Shown here one piece after another: positions 1-6,829 of a DNA stretch of 14,603 nucleotides (positions are counted from its first letter, which is position 1; each line of letters opens with the position of its first letter). The stretch lies in assembly GCA_016932075.1 (NCBI GenBank), contig JAFGDP010000136.1, positions 1-14,603 on the forward strand, read 5' to 3'. The translations under genes were made by a program, and so were the position numbers. The notes beneath the pieces were generated by a model. The model did not search any database and had not been told where the DNA came from. It worked only from the letters and a program-made list of their open reading frames with translations. The DNA is from Chitinispirillaceae bacterium. GTDB lineage: Bacteria; Fibrobacterota; Chitinivibrionia; Chitinivibrionales; Chitinispirillaceae.

Positions 1-1
1 C

Positions 2-778
2 ATGCTGAGCAAACGGATCATCGCCTGCCTTGACGTACGCAACGGCAACCTGGCAAAAAGCGTGCGGTTTGTTGACACAAAGGACATCGGCGACCCGGTC
101 AGGGCGGCAAAACAGTACTATGACCAGGGACTGGACGAGCTGGTGTTCTACGACATCACGGCATCGAGCGACAAGCGCGACATCATGATCGACGTGGTGA
201 GCGCGGTCGCCTCCCAGGTCTTTATCCCCTTTTCCGTTGGCGGGGGCCTTCGTACCGTTGAGGACTGCACGGCGGTCCGGCTTGCCGGCGCTGAAAAGGT
301 GAACGTCAATACGGCCGCGGTAGCGAGACCGCAACTGATCGCCGAGGCGGCCGGGGCGCTCGGAAGCCAGGCAGTGGTGCTCTCCATGGACGTGCTGCGC
401 GTCGGCCCCTCCCCTGCAACGCCTTCGGGGTACGAGATCGTCACCCATGGCGGCCGTACCAGGACCGGCATTGACGCGCTCGCGTGGGCAAAGCGCGGTG
501 AAAAGCTCGGCGCCGGAGAACTGGTGATAAACTCCATTGATGCCGACGGGACTAAAGAAGGATATGAGATCAACCTGATCGCCATGATCTCCGAAGCGGT
601 CCGCATACCGGTCATTGCCTCGGGCGGCGGCGGCGCGCCGGAGCATCTGTACGACGTCCTGACCAAAGGCAAGGCCGACGCGGCACTGGTCGCTTCGGTC
701 CTGCATTATGGCGAGTATACGGTGCGTCAGATCAAGGAGTATCTGCGCGACCGGGGCATCAAGGTGCGAATGGCATAG
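2..778 (+). CDS. hisF: Imidazole glycerol phosphate synthase cyclase subunit HisF
   Basis: HisF is the cyclase half of IGP synthase. It joins ammonia from HisH with PRFAR to give imidazole glycerol phosphate and AICAR in cytoplasmic histidine synthesis. The 258-residue length is normal for this (beta/alpha)8 barrel. Both family catalytic aspartates are present: D11 in the CLDVRNG segment and D130 in SMDVLRVG. The phosphate-binding glycine loops are also visible (FSVGGGLRT near 77-85, IASGGGG near 205-211). The start [11 protein letters not shown] is the canonical N-terminus, so the gene appears complete although it begins at base 2 and its ribosome site lies outside the window. One mild oddity is NLAKSVRF where many homologues have a glycine after the lysine. 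The next gene, resB, is functionally unrelated and starts 30 bases downstream. Confidence 0.96.
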   Translation: MLSKRIIACLDVRNGNLAKSVRFVDTKDIGDPVRAAKQYYDQGLDELVFYDITASSDKRDIMIDVVSAVASQVFIPFSVGGGLRTVEDCTAVRLAGAEKVNVNTAAVARPQLIAEAAGALGSQAVVLSMDVLRVGPSPATPSGYEIVTHGGRTRTGIDALAWAKRGEKLGAGELVINSIDADGTKEGYEINLIAMISEAVRIPVIASGGGGAPEHLYDVLTKGKADAALVASVLHYGEYTVRQIKEYLRDRGIKVRMA

Positions 779-808
779 CCGGAACCACCGGAACAGAAAG
801 CCCAGCGG

Positions 809-1876
809 ATGCGAATGCTCCTTTCATTCCTCTCGTCAATACGCTTCCTCCTGCTCCTGCTCGCGCTGCTGTGCCTGGTGTCTATAATCGGGATCATCAT
901 TCCCCAGGGCGGCGATCCGGGCCGTTACCTGTCGCACTACGGCGCCTTTTTTGCCGCGGTTGTCACGGCATGCGGATGGGATCGCGTCTTCTCCTCGCCA
1001 TGGTTTATCATACCGCTCGGTCTGCTCTGCCTGAATCTTGTCGCGTGCATCGGTGTCCGGTGCAGGAGCTGGTGGACACTTTTTCCGTCCGTGTCACGGT
1101 CATCCTTGACCGTGACCGGCTCCCTTATGCTCCATGCCGGGATCCTGTTCCTCGTTGCCAGCGGCATCATGCAGTACTATTTCGGCGCCACACAAACGGT
1201 CGTGCTGGCTGAAAAGACCAGGCAGCCTGTTTTGCCGTTCTCCTTTCAGGTCACGCTGCGCGATTTTGCAATCACCCATGACGGCAAGGGCCGCATTGCC
1301 GACTACCAGAGCGTCCTTGAGCTCCATGACCTGAAGGGAAACAGCCTGGTACGGGGAACCACCCGGGTCAACGATCCCTTCACGTACCGGACCTGCCACT
1401 TCTACCAGACCATGTTCGGCCGCCTTCCGGATGTCATACGCCAAGCCACCTGCATGGTTATCGATCCTTCGGGCGACACGCTCCATAACGGGCCTGTCCC
1501 GTTCAACAAGCCGGTCCGGCTTGCCGCCAGGGACATGGTCCTGCTCTGCGACCGGTTCCAGGGCGATTTTGTCCGGAAACTGGCCACCGGTGGTCAGGTC
1601 TCCTCACGGCCGCACCGGCATCGCAATCCCGCCTTCCGGATCACCCTGAGGCAAAACGGCGCTCCTGTTTTTTCCGGATGGGTCTTTCGTGACCGTCCTG
1701 CGGACTCCGGCGCCTGCAAGGGGTATACCATCCGGGTCCTTTCATACGAGCCCGCGTATTACAGCGGCATACAGATACAAAAGAAAGCGGGAACCCCCCT
1801 TGTGTGGAGCGGTTTCGCGCTTGTCAGTATTGGTCTGGTGCTGGTGTTCCTGCTTCGGCCCCGGGAAAGGTCATGA
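809..1876 (+). CDS. resB: Cytochrome c biogenesis protein ResB/Ccs1
   Basis: ResB (Ccs1) is the large partner of CcsA in System II cytochrome c maturation, which moves heme across the inner membrane and attaches it to CxxCH motifs. The 355-residue protein has a hydrophobic helix at about 10-31, another near 64-84, and a third near 101-122 containing H109 in the LMLHAGILF segment, a position conserved as a heme ligand in ResB. A soluble, presumably periplasmic region follows to about residue 325, then a last helix near 330-350. It is shorter than many ResB proteins (400-600 residues), a compact form seen in several anaerobes. The ATG at 809 has only a weak ribosome site, and an in-frame ATG lies at 815. 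The ccsA start follows the stop by four bases, so the two form one operon. Confidence 0.88.
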   Translation: MRMLLSFLSSIRFLLLLLALLCLVSIIGIIIPQGGDPGRYLSHYGAFFAAVVTACGWDRVFSSPWFIIPLGLLCLNLVACIGVRCRSWWTLFPSVSRSSLTVTGSLMLHAGILFLVASGIMQYYFGATQTVVLAEKTRQPVLPFSFQVTLRDFAITHDGKGRIADYQSVLELHDLKGNSLVRGTTRVNDPFTYRTCHFYQTMFGRLPDVIRQATCMVIDPSGDTLHNGPVPFNKPVRLAARDMVLLCDRFQGDFVRKLATGGQVSSRPHRHRNPAFRITLRQNGAPVFSGWVFRDRPADSGACKGYTIRVLSYEPAYYSGIQIQKKAGTPLVWSGFALVSIGLVLVFLLRPRERS

Positions 1877-1879
1877 GTC

Positions 1880-2710
1880 ATGGAGACGCTGCTCAGCACG
1901 GACTTCCTGTACATCGCCTTCGCCGCCTACGGGTGCGCGCTGGCCGTCTCGCTGGCGGATAGCGCATTTGACCGAAGGACGCTCGCACGGATTTCCCTCG
2001 CGTGCATGGGGCTAGCCGTGGCTTCCCATACCGGCGGCCTTGTCATGCGGGCCATTGAATTCGGTCATTTCCCTGTTGCCAACATGTACGAGTATATGCT
2101 CTTCCTGGCATGGTGCGCGGCGCTCTGCTATTTCCCGCTCGAGGGACTGGTGAAAAACCGTGTGGTCTCCACGTTCGCCATTGTCGTGATCGTCCTGCTC
2201 ATGCTGATCGTGTCCCTGCTCCCGAAAGAGGGCTCCGCGTCGCTCATGCCGGCCTTGCGAAGCTACTGGCTCCATATCCACGTAAGCGCCACGGCCGCCG
2301 GCGAAGGACTGTTTGCCATTGGTTTTTCGGCAAGCGTTCTGCACCTGGTAAAACGCTTGCTGCCGCCGCATGCGCGTCTATCGCGTCTGCATGCAAAGAT
2401 TCCGCCGCTCGCACAGCTTGATACGGTCGCCTACCGGTGCATTGTTCCTGGGTACGTACTCTTTACGCTGGGCGCGCTCTTTGCCGGCGCGATCTGGGCG
2501 GACCGCGCATGGGGTTCGTTCTGGAGCTGGGACCCGAAGGAGACCAGCTCGCTCGTGGTATGGATCATCTACTGCGCCTACCTGCACCTCAGGGCAATCA
2601 GCCCAAAAAACGGGAGTGCAATTCATATCCTGAGTATCGCGGGTTTTCTGGCAGCGCTCCTGACCTTTTTTGCCTCCATGATCCTGGGCGGGCTGCATTC
2701 CTACGGCTGA
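1880..2710 (+). CDS. ccsA: Cytochrome c biogenesis protein CcsA (ResC/CcsB family)
   Basis: CcsA is a polytopic inner-membrane heme-handling protein. With ResB it presents heme to apocytochromes c in the periplasm. The 276 residues are mostly hydrophobic helices. The signature WWD domain is intact: W211-G-S-F-W215-S-W217-D218-P-K-E-T, followed by the typical SSLVVWIIYCAYLH helix. Candidate heme-ligand histidines are in WLHIHV (about 132-134) and in GLHSYG at the extreme C-terminus. A purine-rich GGGAAAGG ribosome site lies about nine bases before the ATG, and the gene starts just past the resB stop, indicating co-transcription. A client cytochrome, the tetraheme lipoprotein, is encoded about 750 bases downstream beyond the higBA pair. 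Confidence 0.93.
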   Translation: METLLSTDFLYIAFAAYGCALAVSLADSAFDRRTLARISLACMGLAVASHTGGLVMRAIEFGHFPVANMYEYMLFLAWCAALCYFPLEGLVKNRVVSTFAIVVIVLLMLIVSLLPKEGSASLMPALRSYWLHIHVSATAAGEGLFAIGFSASVLHLVKRLLPPHARLSRLHAKIPPLAQLDTVAYRCIVPGYVLFTLGALFAGAIWADRAWGSFWSWDPKETSSLVVWIIYCAYLHLRAISPKNGSAIHILSIAGFLAALLTFFASMILGGLHSYG

Positions 2711-2713
2711 GCC

Positions 2714-2727
2714 CGGCATGCCGTTTT
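2714..2727 (+). terminator. Weak hairpin plus T4 after ccsA
   Basis: A self-complementary CGGCATGCCG is followed directly by TTTT four bases after the ccsA stop. The stem is short (three pairs with a CATG loop) and the T tract is short. It could be a weak intrinsic terminator separating the ccs operon from higBA, or merely a palindrome. Confidence 0.3.
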
Positions 2728-2759
2728 GCCGAAACCAATACAACGCGGCCATTTAACGG

Positions 2760-2788
2760 TTGACGTTAAACGTCAGATGGCGTATATT
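2760..2788 (+). promoter_or_regulatory. Sigma-70-type promoter of higBA
   Basis: TTGACG (2760-2765) and TATATT (2783-2788) are separated by exactly 17 bases, a near-consensus housekeeping promoter. Transcription would start around 2795-2796, only one or two bases before the higB ATG at 2797. The toxin message is therefore predicted to be leaderless or nearly so. No purine-rich ribosome site is visible upstream of the ATG. Confidence 0.72.
2761..2775. promoter_or_regulatory. Dyad operator overlapping the higBA promoter
   Basis: TGACGTT-A-AACGTCA is a perfect 7-1-7 inverted repeat overlapping most of the -35 hexamer and running into the spacer. This is where the HigA/HigBA complex usually binds to repress its own operon. 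A second, interleaved inverted pair, TTAACG (2753-2758) and CGTTAA (2764-2769), shares half of it and may extend the site. Binding by HigA is inferred from position and from the autoregulation known for the family. Confidence 0.6.
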
Positions 2789-2796
2789 CTCAATAT

Positions 2797-3084
2797 ATGA
2801 TCCGCACGTTCAGGGACCGGGAAACCGAAAAGATCTTCCGGCGGGAACACTCTAAAAAACTGCCTGGCGATATCCAGCGTATAACACTGCGGAAGCTCCG
2901 AATGGTCAATCGTGCCCTGAATATTAATGATCTGCGGGTCCCTCCGGCAAACCATCTCGAGAAACTGAAGGGGGACCGGGCCGGGCAATACTCAATCAAG
3001 ATCAACGACGCGTGGCGGATATGTTTTGAATGGCACAATGGTGATGCGTTCAAGGTTGAAATCGTGAACTATCACAAAGGATAG
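2797..3084 (+). CDS. higB: HigB-family (RelE superfamily) toxin
   Basis: This 95-residue basic protein matches the HigB toxin pattern: an N-terminal MIRTFRDRETEKIF segment, then NDLRVPPANHLEKLKGDR, and a C-terminal core with SIKINDAWRICFEW and VEIVNYHKG. HigB toxins are RelE-fold ribonucleases that cut mRNA at the ribosome and are neutralised by HigA. As usual for higBA, and unlike most toxin-antitoxin pairs, the toxin gene comes first. The antitoxin begins three bases after the stop. The start is set by the family N-terminus, and the next methionine (about residue 36) would remove the first helices. There is no ribosome site, and the promoter geometry predicts near-leaderless translation. 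No truncation or missing core residue is apparent. Confidence 0.9.
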   Translation: MIRTFRDRETEKIFRREHSKKLPGDIQRITLRKLRMVNRALNINDLRVPPANHLEKLKGDRAGQYSIKINDAWRICFEWHNGDAFKVEIVNYHKG

Positions 3085-3087
3085 AGT

Positions 3088-3393
3088 ATGAAAACAAAAA
3101 AGATGGAGCCAATGCATCCTGGAGAGATCCTCTTGCACGAGTTTCTTGAGCCGCTTGGCATGAGCCAGAACAAACTTGCCATGGCGCTGCACGTTCCGAC
3201 AAGACGCATCAACGAAATAATACTGAAAAAACGGGCGATCACAGCGGACACGGCCCTCAGGCTTGGCAGGTACTTCAGGATGTCCGCTGAATTCTGGCTC
3301 GGACTGCAAATGGACTATGAACTGGACATCGCGGAAGACCTGCTTGAAGAAAGGATTGAAAGAGAGATTCATCCGATGACAGCGACGGCTTGA
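3088..3393 (+). CDS. higA: HigA-family antitoxin (XRE helix-turn-helix)
   Basis: HigA is the DNA-binding antitoxin that sequesters HigB and represses the operon. The 101-residue protein carries the diagnostic MHPGEILLHEFLEPLGMSQ start (residues 9-27). The helix-turn-helix follows: MSQNKLAMALHV as first and turn helices, PTRRINEIILKKR as recognition helix. The C-terminal TADTALRLGRYFRMSAEFWLGLQ is typical of the HigA/VapI family. It begins three bases after the higB stop with a GGATAGAGT ribosome region, so the two are co-translated. The likely target is the perfect dyad at 2761-2775. The operon sits between cytochrome maturation genes and a cytochrome gene, which suggests insertion of an independent module rather than a functional link. 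Confidence 0.93.
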   Translation: MKTKKMEPMHPGEILLHEFLEPLGMSQNKLAMALHVPTRRINEIILKKRAITADTALRLGRYFRMSAEFWLGLQMDYELDIAEDLLEERIEREIHPMTATA

Positions 3394-3430
3394 GCCGGCT
3401 GACATCCACACGGGCGTACCGGCCGCAACT

Positions 3431-3461
3431 TTGATCCTTTTACCGGAGAATCACCTATATT
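3431..3461 (+). promoter_or_regulatory. Putative promoter of the tetraheme cytochrome operon
   Basis: TATATT (3456-3461) lies six bases before the ATG at 3468, with TTGATC (3431-3436) upstream at a long 19-base spacing. Transcription would start at or within a base or two of the ATG, giving a leaderless message. The only ribosome-site-like GGAG (3444-3447) is about 20 bases from the start, too far to act. Confidence 0.45.
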
Positions 3462-3467
3462 TACGCT

Positions 3468-4214
3468 ATGTACCGCGTACTTCTCCCCTGCTCTATAATT
3501 GCGGCTCTTTGCGGCTGCATTGACCCGGAACAGCCGGGCACAAAACCGATCGTGGCCGCCTCGTGCAATGAGTGTCACGCCTTCCCGGGCTCTGATTTCT
3601 GCAGGACCACCACGGTGCCCATACAGGGGAAGGAGAGCACCACGTGCGCATCCTGCCACTGGGGCGCCGTTATGGCGGACAGCACGCCCGCCGACACGTC
3701 CGGAGCCGGCGAGCAGGTGTATCACGACCGGATGGTGCAAACGCATGGGGGTCTGTATCCGGTCACCCAGACACTCCACGCGAACGGCGCCGTTGATCTG
3801 AATTTCCGGCAGTGCATCAAATGCCACGGTCACCCGCCGGATCACCATATCCATAACTGGCATGTGCAACAGCTCTTTTTTACCTGTTATGAATGCCATG
3901 TCAATTCGGTCAAGTGCAGCGTCGCCATAATTCCCGATCCGATGAATCCGCTGGACACCATTGCGCAGCTCGGCATGTACCAGGTCGATATTGACGGCAA
4001 GATAATCCCCCGTTCCGATGAAACGGCGCACCTGAACAAACGGATCGACATCTCTTTTCGAAAACGGAAAGAAGACTCGCTCAATCACGGCGCGCTTTTT
4101 GATAAAAGCTACTATATCTATGACCGGTTTCAAAAAAAGTGCTCCAATATGAAAGGATGCATGTCCACCGACCGGTATCTGAACGAATACTCCGCGGAAA
4201 AAGGAACGCGATGA
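3468..4214 (+). CDS. Tetraheme c-type cytochrome, predicted lipoprotein
   Basis: The 248-residue protein has four CxxCH heme attachment sites: C33-N-E-C-H37, C60-A-S-C-H64, C116-I-K-C-H120 and C140-Y-E-C-H144. The N-terminus is a short hydrophobic signal ending in ALCGC, so C17 could be a lipidated cysteine. The lipobox is slightly non-standard, with Cys at -2. Extra histidines (such as PPDHHIHNWH near 124-132) are available as distal ligands. The protein should be a periplasm-facing or outer-membrane electron carrier matured by ResB/CcsA. The C-terminal 100 residues contain no heme site and are unrecognised. It overlaps the downstream DUF4266 gene by ATGA. No specific cytochrome family is claimed. 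Confidence 0.85.
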   Translation: MYRVLLPCSIIAALCGCIDPEQPGTKPIVAASCNECHAFPGSDFCRTTTVPIQGKESTTCASCHWGAVMADSTPADTSGAGEQVYHDRMVQTHGGLYPVTQTLHANGAVDLNFRQCIKCHGHPPDHHIHNWHVQQLFFTCYECHVNSVKCSVAIIPDPMNPLDTIAQLGMYQVDIDGKIIPRSDETAHLNKRIDISFRKRKEDSLNHGALFDKSYYIYDRFQKKCSNMKGCMSTDRYLNEYSAEKGTR

Positions 4215-4435
4215 AACGTTTGTCCACGATCTTGATTTTGGCTTTTGTCATCTCTTTTGTCCTTGGTAGCGCCGGATGCGGCTCCCTTGCACAGGTCAAA
4301 CGGAAATATCTGAACGATCCCATCATGCAGCCCGACCGCGGCAGCGAGGGGAAGAAGCTTGACAACCACATCTTCGAGCGGCGTGAAGGCAGTTCCGGCG
4401 GCACCGGGACCACGAGCGGAGGGTGCGGGTGCTAG
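4211..4435 (+). CDS. DUF4266-family small lipoprotein
   Basis: A 74-residue protein with a clear lipoprotein signal (MKRLSTILILAF ... LGSAGC; lipobox GSAGC near residue 23). The mature region has the DUF4266 features: an YLNDPIMQPD motif, a REGSSGG stretch and a glycine/cysteine tail ending GGCGC. DUF4266 proteins are commonly encoded beside DUF3570 barrels, thioredoxin-like proteins and the flavin transferase ApbE, but the biochemical role is unknown. The start at 4211 is chosen because AAGGAA sits at 4201-4206 and the ATG overlaps the cytochrome stop (ATGA). An upstream in-frame ATG at 4139 would bury the signal peptide inside the cytochrome gene. The 3' end overlaps the start of the DUF3570 gene, implying translational coupling. 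Confidence 0.85.
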   Translation: MKRLSTILILAFVISFVLGSAGCGSLAQVKRKYLNDPIMQPDRGSEGKKLDNHIFERREGSSGGTGTTSGGCGC

Positions 4436-5688
4436 GCCGGATCGCTCTGTTGCTGACGATGTCTCTTTTCATGGCCGGCGCGCCGGCCAGGGGTACGGAA
4501 ACGGGCGATTATATCCAGACCCGGTTCCAGTATTTCAGTGACAATAACGACGTCGAGGTACTGACCAGTACCACCTCGTTTGGCGCAACGCTTTTGAGAT
4601 GGATGGGTCTCACCGGCACCTATACGACCGACGGTATCACCGGAGCGTCCCGCAGGGACATCCGCGGCGCCGAAGGATTCGACGGCATTACCGCCGCCTC
4701 TCCGGACACGGAACGCAGGCACGAAATACGCGCGGAGCTTTCCCTGAAAAGCCGTCTGATCCGCTGGCTTCCGCGCATGGAAGAATCAGGTAACCACACG
4801 GACGTCACCATCGGCGGCATTTACGGAACGGAACCGGATTACCGTTCCCAAACCGCCCTGGTGTCACTGACGCAGGAGCTTTTTGACGAAACCACGATCG
4901 CGTCCGTTCTTCTCAGCAGAAGCAATGACCGGTTCCGTCCCGCGGAGCGGTTTATTCCGTATGCTGATCAAGGGTGGAATTTCCTCGGCAACGGCAAACG
5001 GATAACGGACCGGGTCTCGGGCAGCATTTCCCAGGTGCTCTCTGCAACCACCCTCGTCACCCTCACAAGTGAGTATGCGTATGACCGGGGATATCTGAGC
5101 CGGCCATACCATGTATACGGCATTACCGGCATTGACCCTGCTACGGGCGATACCATTGCGCTCTTTTACCCTGAAAGCGCTCCTCAGGAAAAGAGGAGCG
5201 TTGCGGGAGCCCTGCAGCTGACGCAGTATATTCCAGCGGCACGCGGCGCCTCGGTTGTCATGAATTACCGGTACTATGAGGATTCATGGGACATCCGGAG
5301 CCATACACTCGCGGTAAGCCTCAACTACCGGTTTGCCGGCAATGTTATTGTGAGTCCAACGTATCGGTTTTACAAACAGAGCGCGTCTTTCTTTTACAGC
5401 GACGTTTACGCATCGGTGCCGGACTATCTGACCACCGACTTCAGGCTCGGCATGCTCAGGACAAACAGCGCAGGCGTAACGTTGTCGTTCGAACTGGAAC
5501 ATTTCATGAAACCATTGGATATTCCCTATGTCGCGCTTTTCCCGGTTTCGCTGGACATCGGGGCCAACTATATGATGCGATCCGGCACAAGCGATCCCGT
5601 GGTCCGGGACACCCATTACAACTACTGGCCCGTAAACGACGGGTATCGAGGCTTCTGGATCCAATCCGGAATACGGTGCGCGTTCTGA
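4429..5688 (+). CDS. DUF3570 outer-membrane beta-barrel protein
   Basis: About 419 residues beginning with a signal peptide (hydrophobic IALLLTMSLFMAGAPARG, cleavage near ARG/TE). A long series of alternating, aromatic-rich strands follows and ends on phenylalanine, as outer-membrane barrels do. The opening DYIQTRFQYFSDNNDVEV and the repeated strand pattern resemble DUF3570 proteins, which occur with DUF4266. The function may be a porin-like partner of a periplasmic redox chain, but this is inferred from neighbours. The GTG at 4429 is preferred because GGAGG at 4418-4422 is six bases upstream. An alternative in-frame GTG at 4423 lies immediately on that ribosome site. The gene overlaps the DUF4266 stop by seven bases and is followed by the thioredoxin gene after 12 bases. 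Confidence 0.82.
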   Translation: MLGRIALLLTMSLFMAGAPARGTETGDYIQTRFQYFSDNNDVEVLTSTTSFGATLLRWMGLTGTYTTDGITGASRRDIRGAEGFDGITAASPDTERRHEIRAELSLKSRLIRWLPRMEESGNHTDVTIGGIYGTEPDYRSQTALVSLTQELFDETTIASVLLSRSNDRFRPAERFIPYADQGWNFLGNGKRITDRVSGSISQVLSATTLVTLTSEYAYDRGYLSRPYHVYGITGIDPATGDTIALFYPESAPQEKRSVAGALQLTQYIPAARGASVVMNYRYYEDSWDIRSHTLAVSLNYRFAGNVIVSPTYRFYKQSASFFYSDVYASVPDYLTTDFRLGMLRTNSAGVTLSFELEHFMKPLDIPYVALFPVSLDIGANYMMRSGTSDPVVRDTHYNYWPVNDGYRGFWIQSGIRCAF

Positions 5689-5700
5689 CGCAGGTGGAAT

Positions 5701-6213
5701 ATGATCATGAAGTCAACCATCCTTTCACTGCTCCTTTTCGTGATGACCGCGTCGGGCCAGAAGGCGCCCTCCTTCGCCTTGCCCGGTCTCGACGGCGACA
5801 CGGTCTCCCTTGAGGATCTCAAAGGGGCGGTGATTGTTCTCGACTTCTGGGTCATGTGGTGCGATGTGTGCCGGGAGGACATGCCAAAAATTCATGCGAT
5901 CCATAAACAGTATGCTTTGAGAGGGGTAAAAGTATTCGGCATCCATCTTGAAGAAAACGATACAAAAAAGGTGAAAGAGTTCGTGACCAATGCAGGTATC
6001 CGCTACCCTGTTCTTCTTGATCCTGAAGAACAATCGGCCGATAGCTTTAAAATCGCGGGAACGCCGTCAATCGTCATCATCGATAAAAAAGGTTTCATAG
6101 CAAAAAAGTACAGGGAATTAAACAGGAAAAACCATAAAGAGCTTCTTTCGCTGCTGGATTCGTTAACCGTTGGTAAAAAAGACTGTTCTGATACAAAAAG
6201 AATAAAGGATTAA
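5701..6213 (+). CDS. TlpA/ResA-like exported thioredoxin
   Basis: A 170-residue thioredoxin-fold protein with an N-terminal hydrophobic export segment (about residues 4-18). The active site is W53-C54-D-V-C57, and the cis-proline is P122 in AGTPSIVIID. The AhpC/TSA/TlpA layout (KAPSFALPGLDGDTVSLEDLKG) precedes it. Exported TlpA/ResA proteins reduce disulfides in apocytochrome CxxCH sites or other periplasmic thiols, so it is a sensible ResA for the ResB/CcsA pair and the upstream cytochrome. Homologues are also found in DUF4266/DUF3570 clusters. The ATG at 5701 is used, and ATG 5707 is equally compatible with AGGTGG at 5692-5697. The C-terminal half is lysine-rich and lower in GC than its neighbours. 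It is the last gene of this operon. Confidence 0.87.
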   Translation: MIMKSTILSLLLFVMTASGQKAPSFALPGLDGDTVSLEDLKGAVIVLDFWVMWCDVCREDMPKIHAIHKQYALRGVKVFGIHLEENDTKKVKEFVTNAGIRYPVLLDPEEQSADSFKIAGTPSIVIIDKKGFIAKKYRELNRKNHKELLSLLDSLTVGKKDCSDTKRIKD

Positions 6214-6398
6214 ACCGGGACAACCGATGGTATTCAAATGCCCGGGAAAAGCTATGCGTTTCGTTATTTATTTTTTATAAACAAGGCCTTTGGCCCTTAT
6301 TGCAGTGGTGATAGACGATCCGGCATAAAAAACGGGACAAAAAATCCTTTCATTTTTTTGGAAGTAACGGTTAAACGCTAAAACGAAAGAGCCGGAGA

Positions 6399-6704
6399 AT
6401 GATTCAACGCGTAATGGTTTTCGTTTCTTTTGCAGTTGTTCTTGCCGCACTCTATTGGCTTGCTTCACAGGATTACAATCAAATTACCGCGGTAACATCG
6501 GCTTCCGGACGCTTCAGAATCATCGATGGGAAGGCCTACGCCACGACGGCCTCTATTACATGGTGGGATTATTATAACAATGGAACAGAACAGACGCTCC
6601 GCTACGGCACGTCGCCCGATAACCTTACCAATGAAATCAACCTCCAGCCGTTCGCCCGCCGCACTGATATAACAACGACGATCAGAAAGGCGGTCATCCG
6701 CTAG
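6399..6704 (+). CDS. Small membrane-anchored protein with fibronectin III-like fragment
   Basis: A 101-residue protein with an N-terminal hydrophobic anchor or signal (VMVFVSFAVVLAALYWLA, about 5-22). It is followed by ASITWWDYYNNGTEQTLRYGTSPDNLTNEI, which recalls the first strands of a fibronectin III or purple-acid-phosphatase N-terminal domain (x-ITW ... LRYGTSPDNLT), quoted here in parts: TASITWWDYYNNG then EQTLRYGTSPDNLTN. The domain is too short to be complete, and the ending TTIRKAVIR is unlike the later strands, so it may be truncated or a minimal variant. GGAG at 6394-6397 is too close to ATG 6399 and rather far from ATG 6414, so the start is uncertain. It is a free-standing gene with 185 bases before and 125 bases after. 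No function is assigned. Confidence 0.5.
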   Translation: MIQRVMVFVSFAVVLAALYWLASQDYNQITAVTSASGRFRIIDGKAYATTASITWWDYYNNGTEQTLRYGTSPDNLTNEINLQPFARRTDITTTIRKAVIR

Positions 6705-6787
6705 CATCCCTGATTCATGCCGAGCCATCATCGCTCTGAAAAAGCCCCGGTCCTTTTATTTTTTATGGCGCTAACGAATTAATTCTA

Positions 6788-6822
6788 TATATTTTATTTT
6801 CACGTTTATTCCTATGAGAAGG
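6788..6822 (+). promoter_or_regulatory. Putative -10 element and ribosome site before the ferredoxin operon
   Basis: TATATT (6788-6793) in an AT-rich stretch is the same -10 form seen before higB, the cytochrome gene and the helicase leader. No convincing -35 hexamer is found at the right distance. AGAAGG at 6817-6822 is seven bases from the ATG at 6830 and fixes the start of the first ferredoxin. Confidence 0.4.
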
Positions 6823-6829
6823 TACTCAT

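Noticed and set aside
148..672. Reverse-strand open frame (174 codons) opposite hisF
   Set aside because: It is a shadow of hisF codon bias with low-complexity composition and no family resemblance.
3369..4133. Long reverse-strand open frame (254 codons) opposite the cytochrome gene
   Set aside because: It is a mirror of the tetraheme cytochrome frame in GC-rich DNA, lacks a ribosome site and any recognisable domain, and the forward strand has four heme motifs and operon overlaps.
6282..6305. AAGGCC-TTT-GGCCCTT hairpin as a terminator after the thioredoxin gene
   Set aside because: The stem needs a bulge and there is no following T run, and it lies about 70 bases past the stop. Too weak to annotate.
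6738..6766. AAAAG...CTTTT stem with T-rich tail after the small orphan gene
   Set aside because: The five A-T-dominated pairs with a mismatched GC loop are not convincing as an intrinsic terminator.
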